Source of the DNA: Leptospira ellinghausenii | GTDB taxonomy: Bacteria; Spirochaetota; Leptospiria; Leptospirales; Leptospiraceae | Assembly: GCF_003114815.1 (NCBI RefSeq) | Contig: NZ_BFAZ01000009.1 | Location: 682,001 to 746,000, forward strand | Length of the DNA stretch: 64,000 bases | Reading direction: 5' to 3' | Shown here: piece by piece, positions 1 through 9,015 of the stretch | Layout: each line of letters opens with the position of its first letter | Position numbering within the stretch: the first letter of the stretch is position 1 | Made by a program: the position numbers and the translations under genes | The notes under the pieces: generated by a model | Database searches by the model: none | What the model saw: the letters and a program-made list of their open reading frames with translations, nothing else | Told to the model about the DNA's origin: nothing

Positions 1-788
1 GCATCTGGGGAAGTCATCACTCGATTTAAATAACCAGCTGTAGTTCCGAAACCTGCTACGGCCACATAAAGTCCATTTCCATAAGTAACTCCCAACCATG
101 GGAGTGCTTCGGCAGCTGCCCGAGCCGTCCAAGTAATTCCATCGGGGGAGGTCATCACCCGATTAGTTCCATTATCTGATGATGCCACGAAAAGGCCGTT
201 TCCATAGGTGACCGAAATCCATTGGTTTGCTTCTGGAGGAGTCCTCGAAGTCCAAGTGATTCCATCAGGAGAAGTCATCACAGAGTCAGAACCGCCATAG
301 GCGACAGCCACAAAAAGACCATTACCGTAAGCAACAGACTGCCAACTGCGCGCTGAAGCTGCTGCTCGTGCCGTCCAATTGACTCCATCAGGGGAGGTGA
401 CAACTCGATTGGTTCCAGCCGGAGATACCCCAACAAAAAGGCCATTTCCATACGTGACGGATAAAAACTGATTTGCCTCAGGAAAAGAACGCGCAGTCCA
501 TGTGATTCCATCCGGGGAGGTCATTCCAGCTCCAGCAGTAGAAACCGCAGCAAAAAGTCCGTTCCCATAAGTTACAGATTGCCAAAGATTTGTATTAGGT
601 GGAGTTCGAAGAGTCCAAGTAAGTGTTTTATTTTGGCAACTGAGATCTTCTCCCGCACTGTTCGCCGAAGCCACTGCTCCGAGCAAAAGCAAAGATAAGG
701 CATCGTTGTTCTCCGACTCCGGAGTACAGCCGATGGTAGAAAGAATTAACAAACTCGATAAAAGAACAGAACCATAGAATATTCTCAT
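1..788 (-). CDS. WTxRT-repeat beta-propeller lipoprotein (C-terminus outside window)
   Basis: The reading frame starts at an ATG (complement of 786-788) and runs off the left edge. It begins with a short signal peptide ending in a lipobox (LSTIGC), so it is probably an exported lipoprotein. After a linker of about 40 residues come at least five tandem repeats of 37-41 residues with the pattern WTxR...W.SVTYGNGLFVAV...SPDGIT, as expected of beta-propeller blades. A seven-repeat relative lies at 25639-26736, but the leader here differs. The function is unknown; a surface binding or scaffolding role is only inferred from the fold. Confidence 0.85.
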   Translation of the reverse strand, partial: MRIFYGSVLLSSLLILSTIGCTPESENNDALSLLLLGAVASANSAGEDLSCQNKTLTWTLRTPPNTNLWQSVTYGNGLFAAVSTAGAGMTSPDGITWTARSFPEANQFLSVTYGNGLFVGVSPAGTNRVVTSPDGVNWTARAAASARSWQSVAYGNGLFVAVAYGGSDSVMTSPDGITWTSRTPPEANQWISVTYGNGLFVASSDNGTNRVMTSPDGITWTARAAAEALPWLGVTYGNGLYVAVAGFGTTAGYLNRVMTSPD

Positions 789-1145
789 TTTGTAACACCG
801 GAAATAAAATTTAACACTCATCATTCGAAATTACTAATGGAATGTCAAATCCCATTTTAGCGATTAACATGGATTAAGAGCAAAATCAGGAGCCAGGTTA
901 GACTACTCTAGCTCCCTTGCCTTAACAATAGCTTTGTATGAAATTTCGCTACAAAAAGACTTGAAAACCAAAATCCTGTACATTTAATTCGCCAAACATC
1001 CTTGTAAAATATAGTCGCCTTGAAGCCAGTTGGCTTCCTATTTAGGGCATAGTATCACGAAGATCGGGCTTCTCTTCTAGATTTGGGTGCTCAATCTTGG
1101 TAAAGCCCTTACCAATTTCTTAAGAGGTAAAGTGATTTAAAGAAT
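789..1145. other. Intergenic region, no intact gene
   Basis: This 357-base stretch should hold the promoter of the minus-strand lipoprotein. The complement of about 1046-1120 can be read for roughly 25 codons to a stop and might be the tail of a lost gene, but it is too short to assign. Nothing else is supported. Confidence 0.4.
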
Positions 1146-1218
1146 CCCCCGCACCAGGGATTGCAGTGGAAATCCTTTTCGCATTCGCGAAAAGATTGGA
1201 ACGGAAAGCCCGGTCGCT
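1146..1218 (-). repeat. GC-rich palindromic repeat, copy A (type II)
   Basis: Inverted copy of the interspersed repeat. Its core pairs CCTTTTCGC with GCGAAAAGG and is flanked by GGATTGCAGTGG and GGAACGGAAAGCCCGG. It lies directly left of an mreB tail fragment, with copy B on the other side in opposite orientation. It resembles copies D and G more than B, C, E and F. Confidence 0.75.
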
Positions 1219-1249
1219 TATACCAAAACAGCAAGATAATGCTAACAAT

Positions 1250-1384
1250 AGCGAGGTGCCCCACTACCTCACCAAAGAAACAGGAGTTCCAGTATTCCGT
1301 GCCGAAAACCCACTCACTTGTGTGGTTCTTGGAACAGGACGTTACTTGGATGAATTGAAATACATCAAACCAGGAATTCGATAA
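1250..1384 (+). pseudogene. mreB: Truncated 3' end of mreB
   Basis: About 44 codons ending at the TAA at 1382-1384 read as the extreme C-terminus of the actin-like shape protein Mre[17 protein letters not shown], then [10 protein letters not shown] and a short tail. The first ~90% of the gene is absent. The codons before about 1250 come from the adjoining repeat, so no real start exists. A terminator hairpin follows, as if the end of an mreB transcription unit had been copied here. Assignment is from knowledge of the MreB C-terminus; the functional gene must be elsewhere. Confidence 0.8.
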
Positions 1385-1408
1385 ACATCGGTTAAATGGT
1401 TAGGTGAA

Positions 1409-1438
1409 AAAAGGGGAACTTTGGTTCCCTTTTTTTTT
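1409..1438 (+). terminator. Intrinsic terminator after mreB fragment
   Basis: A GGGGAAC/GTTCCC stem with a short loop is preceded by an A run and followed by nine T. It lies 25 bases after the stop of the mreB fragment and was probably copied with it. Confidence 0.75.
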
Positions 1439-1439
1439 G

Positions 1440-1514
1440 GGCGCACATCTCTGGCTTTTCGCTCCAATCTTTGCATTCGCAAAGGATTGCCGCTGCAATC
1501 CGGGGCGCGGGGGA
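1440..1514 (+). repeat. GC-rich palindromic repeat, copy B (type I)
   Basis: Begins GCGCACATCTCTGG and ends CAATCCGGGGCGCG, with a central hairpin CAATCTTTG / CAAAGGATTG. Closely related to copies at 4025, 13096 and 59527. Any open frame through it is incidental. Confidence 0.8.
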
Positions 1515-1705
1515 TGATTTCATTTCGACTAGAAAGTTTTCCCAATCCTTTATCTTTAGGAAATATACGTAGACCCTTCCAATAAAAATAGAATTGCAGA
1601 TACAGGTATGATGCAAACTGTATCTCTATAGTTTCCATAGATTCTCAACCATTAAATCAAGAATCATTCTATATGTGGAAATGAAGATAAATCTAAACCA
1701 ACACC

Positions 1706-2134
1706 GTGTTAGATGCTTCTATTAAAATGGCGCTAAAACTATTTCGTGCGAATCAAAAATTAAAAGAGTCCGAAGAAAAGTTTATGAAAGCGTTTCATTT
1801 TACTCCAACTCCGATGGCCATACATGATTTTTCAAATCGGAATGTCTTTGTTGATTGTAACAAAGCTTTTGAATCTATCATCGGTTATTCCAAAGATGAG
1901 ATCATCGGAAAAACAGCACTTGAATTAGGGTTGTATGTAAATCTAGAAGAAAGAAATGAATTCTTAAACATTCTCAAAGAGCAGGGTTTTGTTCGTAATT
2001 TTAGGAATACATTAAAAACCAAAGCTGGAAAAGAATTGATACGCTATCTTTCTCTGAGTCAAATGACAATCTCAAACAAAGAACATATCTTTTCTGTTCA
2101 AACAGAATCACCAATTGAGTTCTTTGATAAGTAG
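1706..2134 (+). pseudogene. PAS-domain protein, probably a fragment of a sensor protein
   Basis: Opens at a GTG (1706), with a stop 12 bases upstream in frame. Residues 1-20 resemble the linker that joins a receiver or sensor domain to PAS domains in larger signalling proteins. Residues about 21-140 form one PAS domain (KLKESEEKFMKAF, then FVDCNKAFESIIGYSKDEIIGK). No kinase, cyclase or other output domain follows before the stop. The sequence starts in mid-linker and lacks a convincing ribosome-binding site, so I judge it a remnant of a larger sensor. A stand-alone PAS protein remains possible. Confidence 0.55.
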
Positions 2135-2283
2135 GAATCAATGCGGGTATAGCTGAATCCGAAACTTAGCTTCTAATCTTAGTTTTTGCTATAAGGTAAT
2201 TAGAAAATGAACTTCCTTGCTAAAATGGAATTTCACATAACCTGAGTTTCAAACAACTTCAGCTACATACTCAAATATTCAAT

Positions 2284-3207
2284 TCATGGACAGTTGACAG
2301 TTCCGTAACGTTTTCCTAAATAACAATCTATGTTTGCTGTATTTTCATCCGAAACGCGATTGTCAAAATACAAAAGCTCTGCAAGATCTAACTCTGCTCC
2401 TCCAATTCCAATACCCAAATTCCCTGCTGCATATCCCGTAACTGCTGGTACCGTAGAGACAACTTGCACTCCATCAAATTTTATAACTACGTTTGTTGCT
2501 CCATTTTGCAATATAGAAACTTGATGTACTGAATTGGCAACCCAACCAGAGTTATACGTTGCAACAGAAGATGATCCAGATTTATTGAGTGCAACAATTC
2601 CGCCTCCCGTAATTTGAACCTCTCTCCCTCCACCACCTGTAGTTCCAATTGTAATTACATTGCTGTTAACTGTTAAAGGAACTCTTGCAACAAAAAATAT
2701 ACTCCCTGAATCGGAAGCACTCACTCCGACAGGAGAGGTTTTTAATAAATTATTTCCAGGTCCATATTGAAAACGAACAACGGGTTTTCCATTGATTGTA
2801 TTGGTGGCCGAATAAAAAGTAGGGGCAACTCCAGGAACTAAGTCATTCCCATTTCCACTGAGATCTGTCCAGTTTGTCACGGCAGTACCGTTGGTAAAAG
2901 TAAGCCCTTCGGCACGAATCCACAACCTTCTTCCGGGAACCTGATTCAAATCAAAAGGACCAGTGGACGCACATACACTCGAACGATTAATGAGACAAGT
3001 TATGAACTGATTTTTGTAGTATTCATCAGTACCAAATTCATAAGGACTATTTAAATCCAATTGACAACTGATAAAAAAGAGAAAAAGGATCACCTTGTAA
3101 AAATGAGAAAACCTGAATAGAATCGCCAAATAATCTTTCACTATTTTTTTGATTATATTAAATCCACTCCAATCGACGTTCTTACATCCAAGTTGTTTTA
3201 ATTTCAA
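2284..3207 (-). CDS. Lipoprotein with LamG/concanavalin-like domain
   Basis: A 307-residue frame with a hydrophobic segment ending in a lipobox (FLFFISCQ) near residue 48, so the true start is probably internal. After the cysteine comes a leader like those of other lipoproteins in this window (short L/N-rich stretch, then a Cys pair). Residues ~95-300 look like a LamG/concanavalin-type jelly roll: LWIRAEGL, NWTDLSGNGNDL, INGKPVVRF, and the closing LAELLYFDNRVS. Such domains bind carbohydrate or protein ligands outside the cell; the ligand here is unknown. It is monocistronic as far as visible. Confidence 0.75.
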   Translation of the reverse strand: MKLKQLGCKNVDWSGFNIIKKIVKDYLAILFRFSHFYKVILFLFFISCQLDLNSPYEFGTDEYYKNQFITCLINRSSVCASTGPFDLNQVPGRRLWIRAEGLTFTNGTAVTNWTDLSGNGNDLVPGVAPTFYSATNTINGKPVVRFQYGPGNNLLKTSPVGVSASDSGSIFFVARVPLTVNSNVITIGTTGGGGREVQITGGGIVALNKSGSSSVATYNSGWVANSVHQVSILQNGATNVVIKFDGVQVVSTVPAVTGYAAGNLGIGIGGAELDLAELLYFDNRVSDENTANIDCYLGKRYGTVNCP

Positions 3208-3605
3208 GTTTTTTCTAAACGTTTGAAAATGCTTAGTTCTTATCCTAAAGTATTTAGATTCTACACTCGGAAACGCCTAAAATCGATCTTTAAAATTCAA
3301 TCCAAGATTCAGAATTTTCTTTTGTCTTACATTTGATTTTTTTATAGAAATATATTTGCAACGTTTTTCTAACTGACTTTATCCATGGAAAGACGAATAT
3401 CCAATTTGGGATAAGAGAAGATTGGCTCCTTCTATATTTTCAATTCATTCGGATGATCAAATACTATGGTCGTTCAAATTCCTCACCAGTTCACTACAAA
3501 TGTTTCCAACTTACAACGATTAGTGAGTGGAGATAATGACTTAACTCCCCTATAAGGGGTCCAAACATTTCAAATGTAAGAAAGTTGATTCGGTTTAGAC
3601 CTAAA
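3208..3605. other. Intergenic region, no intact gene
   Basis: About 400 bases. A 45-codon stretch around 3380-3523 on the plus strand reads without stops and has protein-like composition, but it has no start and no recognisable family. CCCCTATAAGGGG at 3548-3560 is a short perfect palindrome. Nothing else was seen. Confidence 0.35.
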
Positions 3606-3885
3606 ATCTCCATCTTATTTTTGTTTGTTTCAAAATCACATCGACGTTAAATTTTTCGTTCTCCTCTAAAAAATAGAATCGCTTTCAGACACAAAATAAC
3701 ACTTGGAATCATCGTTCCATCAAGTGAAATTTGTTAAAAACAAAGTTGTGATCAAACAAGGGGAACATGGCAATGTACTCTATCTTGTGGCAACAAGTCA
3801 TTCAGCTTATTTAATAATGGAAACCATTTCCATTTACACTTTCTCCGAAATCAGACTTAAACCATTGATAAATTCTAGGAATTGA
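3606..3885 (+). pseudogene. Decayed partial duplicate of the 5' end of the cNMP-binding/patatin gene
   Basis: Bases ~3700-3810 match ~6570-6675 of the intact gene almost base for base and encode FVKNKVVIKQGEHGN and LYLVAT, the first cNMP-binding beta strands. Bases ~3606-3690 match the upstream region of the intact gene (~6297-6395). The segment in between (about 6400-6567, including the start codon) is deleted here, and the copy goes out of register after ~3810. It is non-functional: the cNMP fold is cut and there is no phospholipase domain. Confidence 0.8.
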
Positions 3886-4024
3886 TTCGGTACATTCATA
3901 GTCATTCACCAAGATTTGTGAGATTGATCCGATAAAAATCTCGTGTAGATAATAGAGACATTCGATTCAAATTTCTGTGTATCAGTTGATACTGTAGATA
4001 ATTAAATGACTTTAAGATTCTCAG

Positions 4025-4096
4025 AGCGCACATTTCCGGCTATCCGCTACAATCTTTGCAATCGCAAAGGATTTCCGCTTCGATCCAGGGCGCGGG
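4025..4096 (+). repeat. GC-rich palindromic repeat, copy C (type I)
   Basis: GCGCACATTTCCGGC at the left and CGATCCAGGGCGCG at the right, with a central CAATCTTTG/CAAAGGATT hairpin. It lies in the intergenic region before the TetR-like pair. Confidence 0.8.
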
Positions 4097-4180
4097 AATT
4101 AAAGAAAAAGATAAAATTCCTTACGCTGCCTTCTACATTTTGAATATAATGCTTTTATCAAATCCCGAAAAAATCATTGC

Positions 4181-4214
4181 AAAATATTATATATCACGCT
4201 CTATATAATATTTT
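4181..4214 (+). promoter_or_regulatory. Perfect 12-bp inverted repeat upstream of TetR-like genes
   Basis: AAAATATTATAT (4181-4192) and ATATAATATTTT (4203-4214) are perfect inverted copies separated by ten bases. This is close to the size of a TetR-type operator and lies about 40 bases before the first regulator gene. It could equally be an mRNA hairpin. Confidence 0.45.
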
Positions 4215-4220
4215 ATACAG

Positions 4221-4236
4221 TATATCGGTTGATATA
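4221..4236 (+). promoter_or_regulatory. Second short inverted repeat (TATATC-N4-GATATA)
   Basis: A 6-bp inverted repeat with a GGTT spacer, 20 bases before the ATG at 4256. It may be a second operator half or simply AT-rich sequence. Confidence 0.25.
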
Positions 4237-4255
4237 TTTTATAAAATTGAATGAA

Positions 4256-4582
4256 ATGACAAAAAATAATTTCAAGAATATCATTCGAATTAAAAAGCAA
4301 AAGGAATTGTTGATTCAAAAATTAGTAAAACTTCTAAAGAAGAAAGAATATAAAAAATTTCCGAATTACAAAACTCTTTCAGGGTTAATGGGTTTAACAG
4401 AAACCGAATTGAAATGTTACTTTCGAAACGCAACTGAAATCAAAATAGAAATCGCTAGATTCAATAGGAAACACTCGAAGAAAATAGCAAAAAAAAGAAG
4501 TTTAGAAAATGAAAAAGGAAAGCTGGATGAACTTTTACAGAATGATATGATTTTTTCATATTATTTTTGGAATTTTTTTTAG
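4256..4582 (+). CDS. Short TetR-like HTH protein without ligand domain
   Basis: Start chosen at the ATG at 4256; an earlier TTG at 4229 in frame falls in the inverted-repeat region. The 108-residue product is very lysine-rich. Its first ~65 residues align with the DNA-binding part of the next gene: a helix, KKFPNYKTLSGLMGLTE as recognition-helix region, then LKCYFRNATEIK. The C-terminal ligand-binding half of a TetR regulator is missing. The next gene starts 10 bases after the stop. It may be a decayed paralogue or a small DNA-binding modulator. Confidence 0.55.
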   Translation: MTKNNFKNIIRIKKQKELLIQKLVKLLKKKEYKKFPNYKTLSGLMGLTETELKCYFRNATEIKIEIARFNRKHSKKIAKKRSLENEKGKLDELLQNDMIFSYYFWNFF

Positions 4583-4591
4583 AGGTTGATT

Positions 4592-5218
4592 ATGCCAAGA
4601 CGGGAAGGAAGTAAAAACGAAGACTATGAAAACAAAAGAAATAAACTCCTTGAAACCCTTTTTCAAAAAATGGTTCAGAAAAAGTTCAGAGAATTTCCAA
4701 GTTTTCGAAATGTTTCTGAATTATTAAGTGTTTCTCCTCCCACCTTACAACACTATTTTGAAGATCGAAAAGGATTGATGACAGCTTTAATTCAATATAT
4801 TGAGAAAAAAGGAGAAGGTTATCTAGAAAAAGTCAAACTTCCCCAAGGGAATGGAAAAGAATCGATATTCAAACTTTTACAATTCATTACGAGTGGGTTC
4901 CAAGAAGGTCCTGTTGGCACCATACATCAGTTTGGGTTAGCTCATGGTATGGGAGAAAAAGAACTAGGACCAACTTACCTAACTCACTTATTTGAACCAT
5001 TATTAAATGCCGTGGAAAAAAGAATCGAATTCCACCAAAGAAATCATGAAATCATAAAATGTGAACCAAGAGTTGCCGCACTTTTTTTATTATCACCATT
5101 GTTCTTGGTTTTATTACATCAGAATAAATTAGGAGGGCATAAAGTACGTCCATTAAATATTGAAGATTATTTAAAAGAGCACTCAGATATTTTTTGGAAG
5201 GCATTTGGTAAAGAGTAA
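4592..5218 (+). CDS. TetR-family transcriptional regulator
   Basis: The ATG at 4592 follows an AGAGG ribosome-binding site (4581-4585), so the upstream TTG is not needed. The product has 208 residues, the usual TetR length. Residues ~15-60 form the HTH (FREFPSFRNVSELLSV, then TLQHYFEDRKGLMTAL). The rest is the helical ligand and dimer domain. No target operon follows directly; it may repress itself and the short paralogue before it through the inverted repeats at 4181-4236. The ligand is unknown. Confidence 0.8.
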   Translation: MPRREGSKNEDYENKRNKLLETLFQKMVQKKFREFPSFRNVSELLSVSPPTLQHYFEDRKGLMTALIQYIEKKGEGYLEKVKLPQGNGKESIFKLLQFITSGFQEGPVGTIHQFGLAHGMGEKELGPTYLTHLFEPLLNAVEKRIEFHQRNHEIIKCEPRVAALFLLSPLFLVLLHQNKLGGHKVRPLNIEDYLKEHSDIFWKAFGKE

Positions 5219-5249
5219 CCATCTAATGGATTTTTGAATCAAAACTCGA

Positions 5250-5393
5250 ATTAAAATAGTTTTTCTTCTGATTCTTATATCATCTACTGTATTTCCTAAT
5301 GAACTTGGAAGAAAACCTCCACCGAAATATGATTGTACTATGACTTTAGGAATTGCGCCAGTCTATGGACCAGTTTTGTTTGGATCAAGATAG
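5250..5393 (+). pseudogene. Fragment of a small secreted protein
   Basis: From an ATT codon at 5250 the frame gives a hydrophobic signal-like stretch (KIVFLLILISSTVF), then a short hydrophilic part ending at the TAG at 5391-5393. The frame stays open for about 20 more codons after the stop, up to repeat copy D. There is no usual start codon and no ribosome-binding site. The best reading is the 5' part of a degraded secreted-protein gene. Confidence 0.35.
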
Positions 5394-5462
5394 AAATGTG
5401 ATTCAATATTCCCTGCTATTAGAGCAAACTACAAAGATAAGTTATTTCTTCTATCCGTGCGC

Positions 5463-5558
5463 CACCGATCGTAGCGAAAATCCTTTCCCAAAGGGAAAGA
5501 TTGAAGCGAAGAGCGGGATCGCGATTCGATAGAATGATCCTCACCAAACAAATTCGAG
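5463..5558 (-). repeat. GC-rich palindromic repeat, copy D (type II)
   Basis: Begins GCGCCACCGATCGTAG, has a core AATCCTTTCCC / GGGAAAGATT, and is followed about 25 bases later by TTCGAGGCGCCC. The same outer GCGCC...GGCGCCC arrangement is present in copy G at 61089. Confidence 0.65.
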
Positions 5559-5581
5559 GCGCCCAGATCAAATACAAAAGT

Positions 5582-6247
5582 TTATCGCTTCGCTCTATTC
5601 ATTCGATAAATACGAAGCATTCCTTTCCCAAGGAAAAAACTGATACCAAGGGAAATCAATGCAAAAATAAAAGCGCCACCTAATGCAGTGAATGCGTTTG
5701 ATGTTTCTTCCTGACAAAGATCGGAAGGAGAACCTGCGTATACTGCACTTGCTTGTATTTGATCTGAATCAACATTGGATTGAGTTGGATCGTATACTAC
5801 TGTGACTGTATCTCCTATTTTGGATCCAATCCATCGGAGTTGGGCTTCCGATGATTTTTGAGTTTTTCTAAACGTTCTATTTTTGTTATCAAAATTATGA
5901 TTTGCAATTCCCGATTCATAAGAAACTAGAACTTCCGTTTTTTGATTCACTTCTAAAAAAAAACTTCCCACCGATACTTGATACAAATTCCAATGGTTCC
6001 GTTTTGTTTGGTATTCAATGTTATAGACAACAAATCCAGATTCAGGATCAGGCAAACTTTTTTGAGAAATGATACCTGAGATCAATCGAAACTCTTTATG
6101 ATGTATCGAATTTTCCTCACAAAATAGACGTCGGAATTCCCAATCTTCTTTAGCATTGATCACAAGAAGAGTGGAGAAGGTTGCCATAAGCCCAGCCACT
6201 AACAAAAGAAAAAAATAAGATGCAAAAGAGAATTTCGGAGATTTCAT
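5582..6247 (-). CDS. DUF3592-like membrane protein
   Basis: 221 residues. One membrane segment lies at residues 10-30 and a second near 185-210; the ~150-residue part between is probably outside the cytoplasm. That part has the DUF3592 pattern: a strand with VVYNIEYQTKRNHW, and IGDTVTVVYDPTQSN before the second membrane segment. The family has no established function. It stands alone, transcribed away from the patatin gene, and ends next to repeat copy D. Confidence 0.7.
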   Translation of the reverse strand: MKSPKFSFASYFFLLLVAGLMATFSTLLVINAKEDWEFRRLFCEENSIHHKEFRLISGIISQKSLPDPESGFVVYNIEYQTKRNHWNLYQVSVGSFFLEVNQKTEVLVSYESGIANHNFDNKNRTFRKTQKSSEAQLRWIGSKIGDTVTVVYDPTQSNVDSDQIQASAVYAGSPSDLCQEETSNAFTALGGAFIFALISLGISFFLGKGMLRIYRMNRAKR

Positions 6248-6488
6248 GATTAAATCACTTCCTTAGAATCTTGGATCCTATTTTCAAAAAGGAACGGGGA
6301 ATTAAATCTACATCTTATTTTCGATTACTTCTCAAAAAATTACCATGCGAAAATTTTTCATTCTCCCCGAAAAAAATAGAGTCGCTTTCAAACTCATTCC
6401 ATTCCCATGATCGACAGTGTGTCACGATTTTCGGTATCCTTGCCAAGAGGGGGGATCGGGATCGTAGAAAGATTATTATTCATTTTCT

Positions 6489-8768
6489 ATGCGGTCAAAA
6501 ACAATTACTCCAACCCTAAAACAAATCATTTCCAGTACTGATTTATTCCTAAACCTCTCCAAAGAAACAAAAGAACACTTGGAACGATCGTTCCATAAAG
6601 TTAATTTTGTTAAGAACAAAGTTGTGATCAAACAAGGAGAACATGGCAATGCACTCTATCTAGTTGCGACAGGTAGTTTCAGTGTTTATGTGACGAATGA
6701 CGGAAAAAAGCAGAAATTAGGTGAGGTGAAACCTGGCAGTTGTTTCGGAGAAGGAGCTCTCGTGACGGACGAACCTCGAAACGCCACAGTTGTCTGTGAC
6801 CAATCTGGCATCGTTTACCGCATTGATCGAAACGAATTCAAAAGAGCCTTTAAGGATCGATCGGAAGAGCTAAAAGCATTTGTCAGACTTATTAGCCGAA
6901 GGTCACGTGCTCTGCACAGAAGTGTGTTTCGTCCAGAACCTCGGCGCATTAAAGAACTCATTTCTTCGGTATCACTTTTCCAAGGTGTTGGAACCAAACT
7001 CATCTCTGAGTTGGAACAACAGATGGAATGGATTTTTCTGCCAGGTGGCGAAACTCTGATGCGGCAAGGTGACAAAGCCGACGGAATGTACGTCGTCGTT
7101 AACGGTAGTTTGGTGTATGAAGTTAGAAACGACCAAGGTCTAGTCGTATCAACAGGTTCTTTTTCCAAAGGTGATATCATAGGTGAGATGGCACTGTTAA
7201 CAGGGGAACCGAGAACGGCAACAGTAGTCGCAACTTTATCATGTGAGATTGTAAAAATTAGCACCGTCGCATTCGAAACTGTATTTTCCAAACATCCGCC
7301 AAGTATGCTTGCGATCACCAAACTCATAGCTGATCGATTTACCAAGGACCGAATGGGAAAACGAACTGTCAAAAAAACAAGGAGCATCATCACTCTCTTT
7401 CCACTCCAGAAGGATCTTTCGGTTCGGGACTTTGCCCATAACCTTGCCAGTGCTTTAAAAAAAATCGGACGCACTACGATCGTCGAAAGCAAAGACTTTA
7501 GAAAACAAAAGGGAGACCGTGAACACGCAATATCAGACATTCTCGAATCCTTATATCATTTGCAAGACTCGCATGACTTCCTAATCCTATGTCCCGATTT
7601 TGAAGACAAACTTTGGACAGAAACAATTCTCCATCATACAAACCGTATTTTACTGTTAAGTGATGCAAAAAAAGCAGATGCCCTTTCTCCAGAAGAAATC
7701 CGTTTTCTGGGAGATTCGGAAGAAACCCATGGTCCCATCCGAGAACTAGTATTACTCTACTCTGACCCAAATGAAAAACCACAGAATATTTCTAACCTAA
7801 CAAAGATTAGAAAAACAGATGTTGTCAGACATATTCGTACGTATAGTCACCACGGATTTGAAAGTCTAACTCGATTCATCACTGGCCGTTCCATTGGACT
7901 TGCTCTTGGTGGTGGAGGTGCAAAAGGGTTTGCTCATATTGGACTGATCAAAGCCATGCAGGAAGAGAACATTCCCATCGACATGATCGGTGGTACAAGT
8001 GCAGGGGCCCTTATGGCAAGCATCTATGCTTTGGGTAACGATGCTCCCAATTTGGAACGGATTGCTAAGGCTCTCATGAGTGACAAAAAAACGTTAAACG
8101 ATTATACCATTCCCGTTGTATCTCTCATTCGAGGTAAAAAATTCAATACGGTGATTAAGAGTTTTGTCGGAGATACGATGATCGAAGATCTCTGGCTTCC
8201 TTATTTTGCTGTGGCAACAAGCCTTTCAAAAGCGCAAAAAGTAATCATAGACCGTGGTCCATTATGGAAAGCACTCCGCGCTTCCGCTTCGATACCAGGT
8301 ATATTACCTCCCTTCTTCGAAAACAATGAACTGTTAGTCGATGGAGCAATGTTAGATAATATCCCCGGTGCTGTGATGCGAGAGAAGGGAGCTGATTTTG
8401 TGATTTCTGTGGCACTTGCGTCAGAAGGTGATTCAGCAGCCGATGAACTATTTGGTGGCATCTATCCCAAAAATAATTCAGGTGCATTACCATCGGCGCT
8501 TCGATTGCTCTTCAAACGGCTCTTCAATAAAGCGCAGAATTTAAAAGAAGCCCCAAACCTTCTTAGTCTTATGATGCGTGCCACTTTTGTGGCCTCGGAT
8601 GCTGCGATGGCACAAGCAAAAGCTGAGTCTGATATTTTTGCAGAGTTACCAGTCGAAGAGTATGGACTCTTTGATTGGAAAAAGTTCTATGAACTGGTTG
8701 AGATCGGATACCGGTATGGGAAAACACATGCAAAGAATTGGAAAAAACAACTTGGGATTCAAAATTAA
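6489..8768 (+). CDS. Patatin-like phospholipase with two cNMP-binding domains
   Basis: 759 residues, like bacterial relatives of neuropathy target esterase. Two cyclic-nucleotide-binding folds cover ~15-130 and ~155-275 (the second has GDIIGEMALLTGEPRTATV). After a ~180-residue linker comes a patatin domain: oxyanion loop LGGGGAKGFAHIG, nucleophile Ser504 in GGTSAG, and catalytic Asp618 in DGAMLDN. Both residues of the Ser-Asp dyad are present, so it should hydrolyse phospho- or lysophospholipids at the membrane, perhaps gated by nucleotides. No signal peptide. The ribosome-binding site at the ATG is weak. A decayed partial copy lies at 3606-3885. Confidence 0.9.
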   Translation: MRSKTITPTLKQIISSTDLFLNLSKETKEHLERSFHKVNFVKNKVVIKQGEHGNALYLVATGSFSVYVTNDGKKQKLGEVKPGSCFGEGALVTDEPRNATVVCDQSGIVYRIDRNEFKRAFKDRSEELKAFVRLISRRSRALHRSVFRPEPRRIKELISSVSLFQGVGTKLISELEQQMEWIFLPGGETLMRQGDKADGMYVVVNGSLVYEVRNDQGLVVSTGSFSKGDIIGEMALLTGEPRTATVVATLSCEIVKISTVAFETVFSKHPPSMLAITKLIADRFTKDRMGKRTVKKTRSIITLFPLQKDLSVRDFAHNLASALKKIGRTTIVESKDFRKQKGDREHAISDILESLYHLQDSHDFLILCPDFEDKLWTETILHHTNRILLLSDAKKADALSPEEIRFLGDSEETHGPIRELVLLYSDPNEKPQNISNLTKIRKTDVVRHIRTYSHHGFESLTRFITGRSIGLALGGGGAKGFAHIGLIKAMQEENIPIDMIGGTSAGALMASIYALGNDAPNLERIAKALMSDKKTLNDYTIPVVSLIRGKKFNTVIKSFVGDTMIEDLWLPYFAVATSLSKAQKVIIDRGPLWKALRASASIPGILPPFFENNELLVDGAMLDNIPGAVMREKGADFVISVALASEGDSAADELFGGIYPKNNSGALPSALRLLFKRLFNKAQNLKEAPNLLSLMMRATFVASDAAMAQAKAESDIFAELPVEEYGLFDWKKFYELVEIGYRYGKTHAKNWKKQLGIQN

Positions 8769-9015
8769 TACATAAGAAAACCATCTTTGGACTGTGAAAG
8801 AAATTGATTTTTTTTTTACAAACAATCAATTGTATATTCTTCGCTCAATCGACTCTAACGATTCAAGCAAATCTGGATCATATACATCAAAAATAAATTA
8901 TTGACCAAGCGATTTTGATACTAAATTAGTTGAGTTTTCTTATTGGGTATTGTTTACTCGAATTTGTTCTATTGGCGAGCATTGCCCATTTTTAAATTTA
9001 GGGATAAGTACGAGA

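Noticed and set aside
1342..1638. Minus-strand frame across repeat copy B
   Set aside because: Its protein-like part is only the translated GC-rich repeat; the same arises over other copies (59446-59640, 59450-59707).
6815..7540. Long minus-strand frame inside the patatin gene
   Set aside because: Shadow of a well-supported coding region; no start signal.
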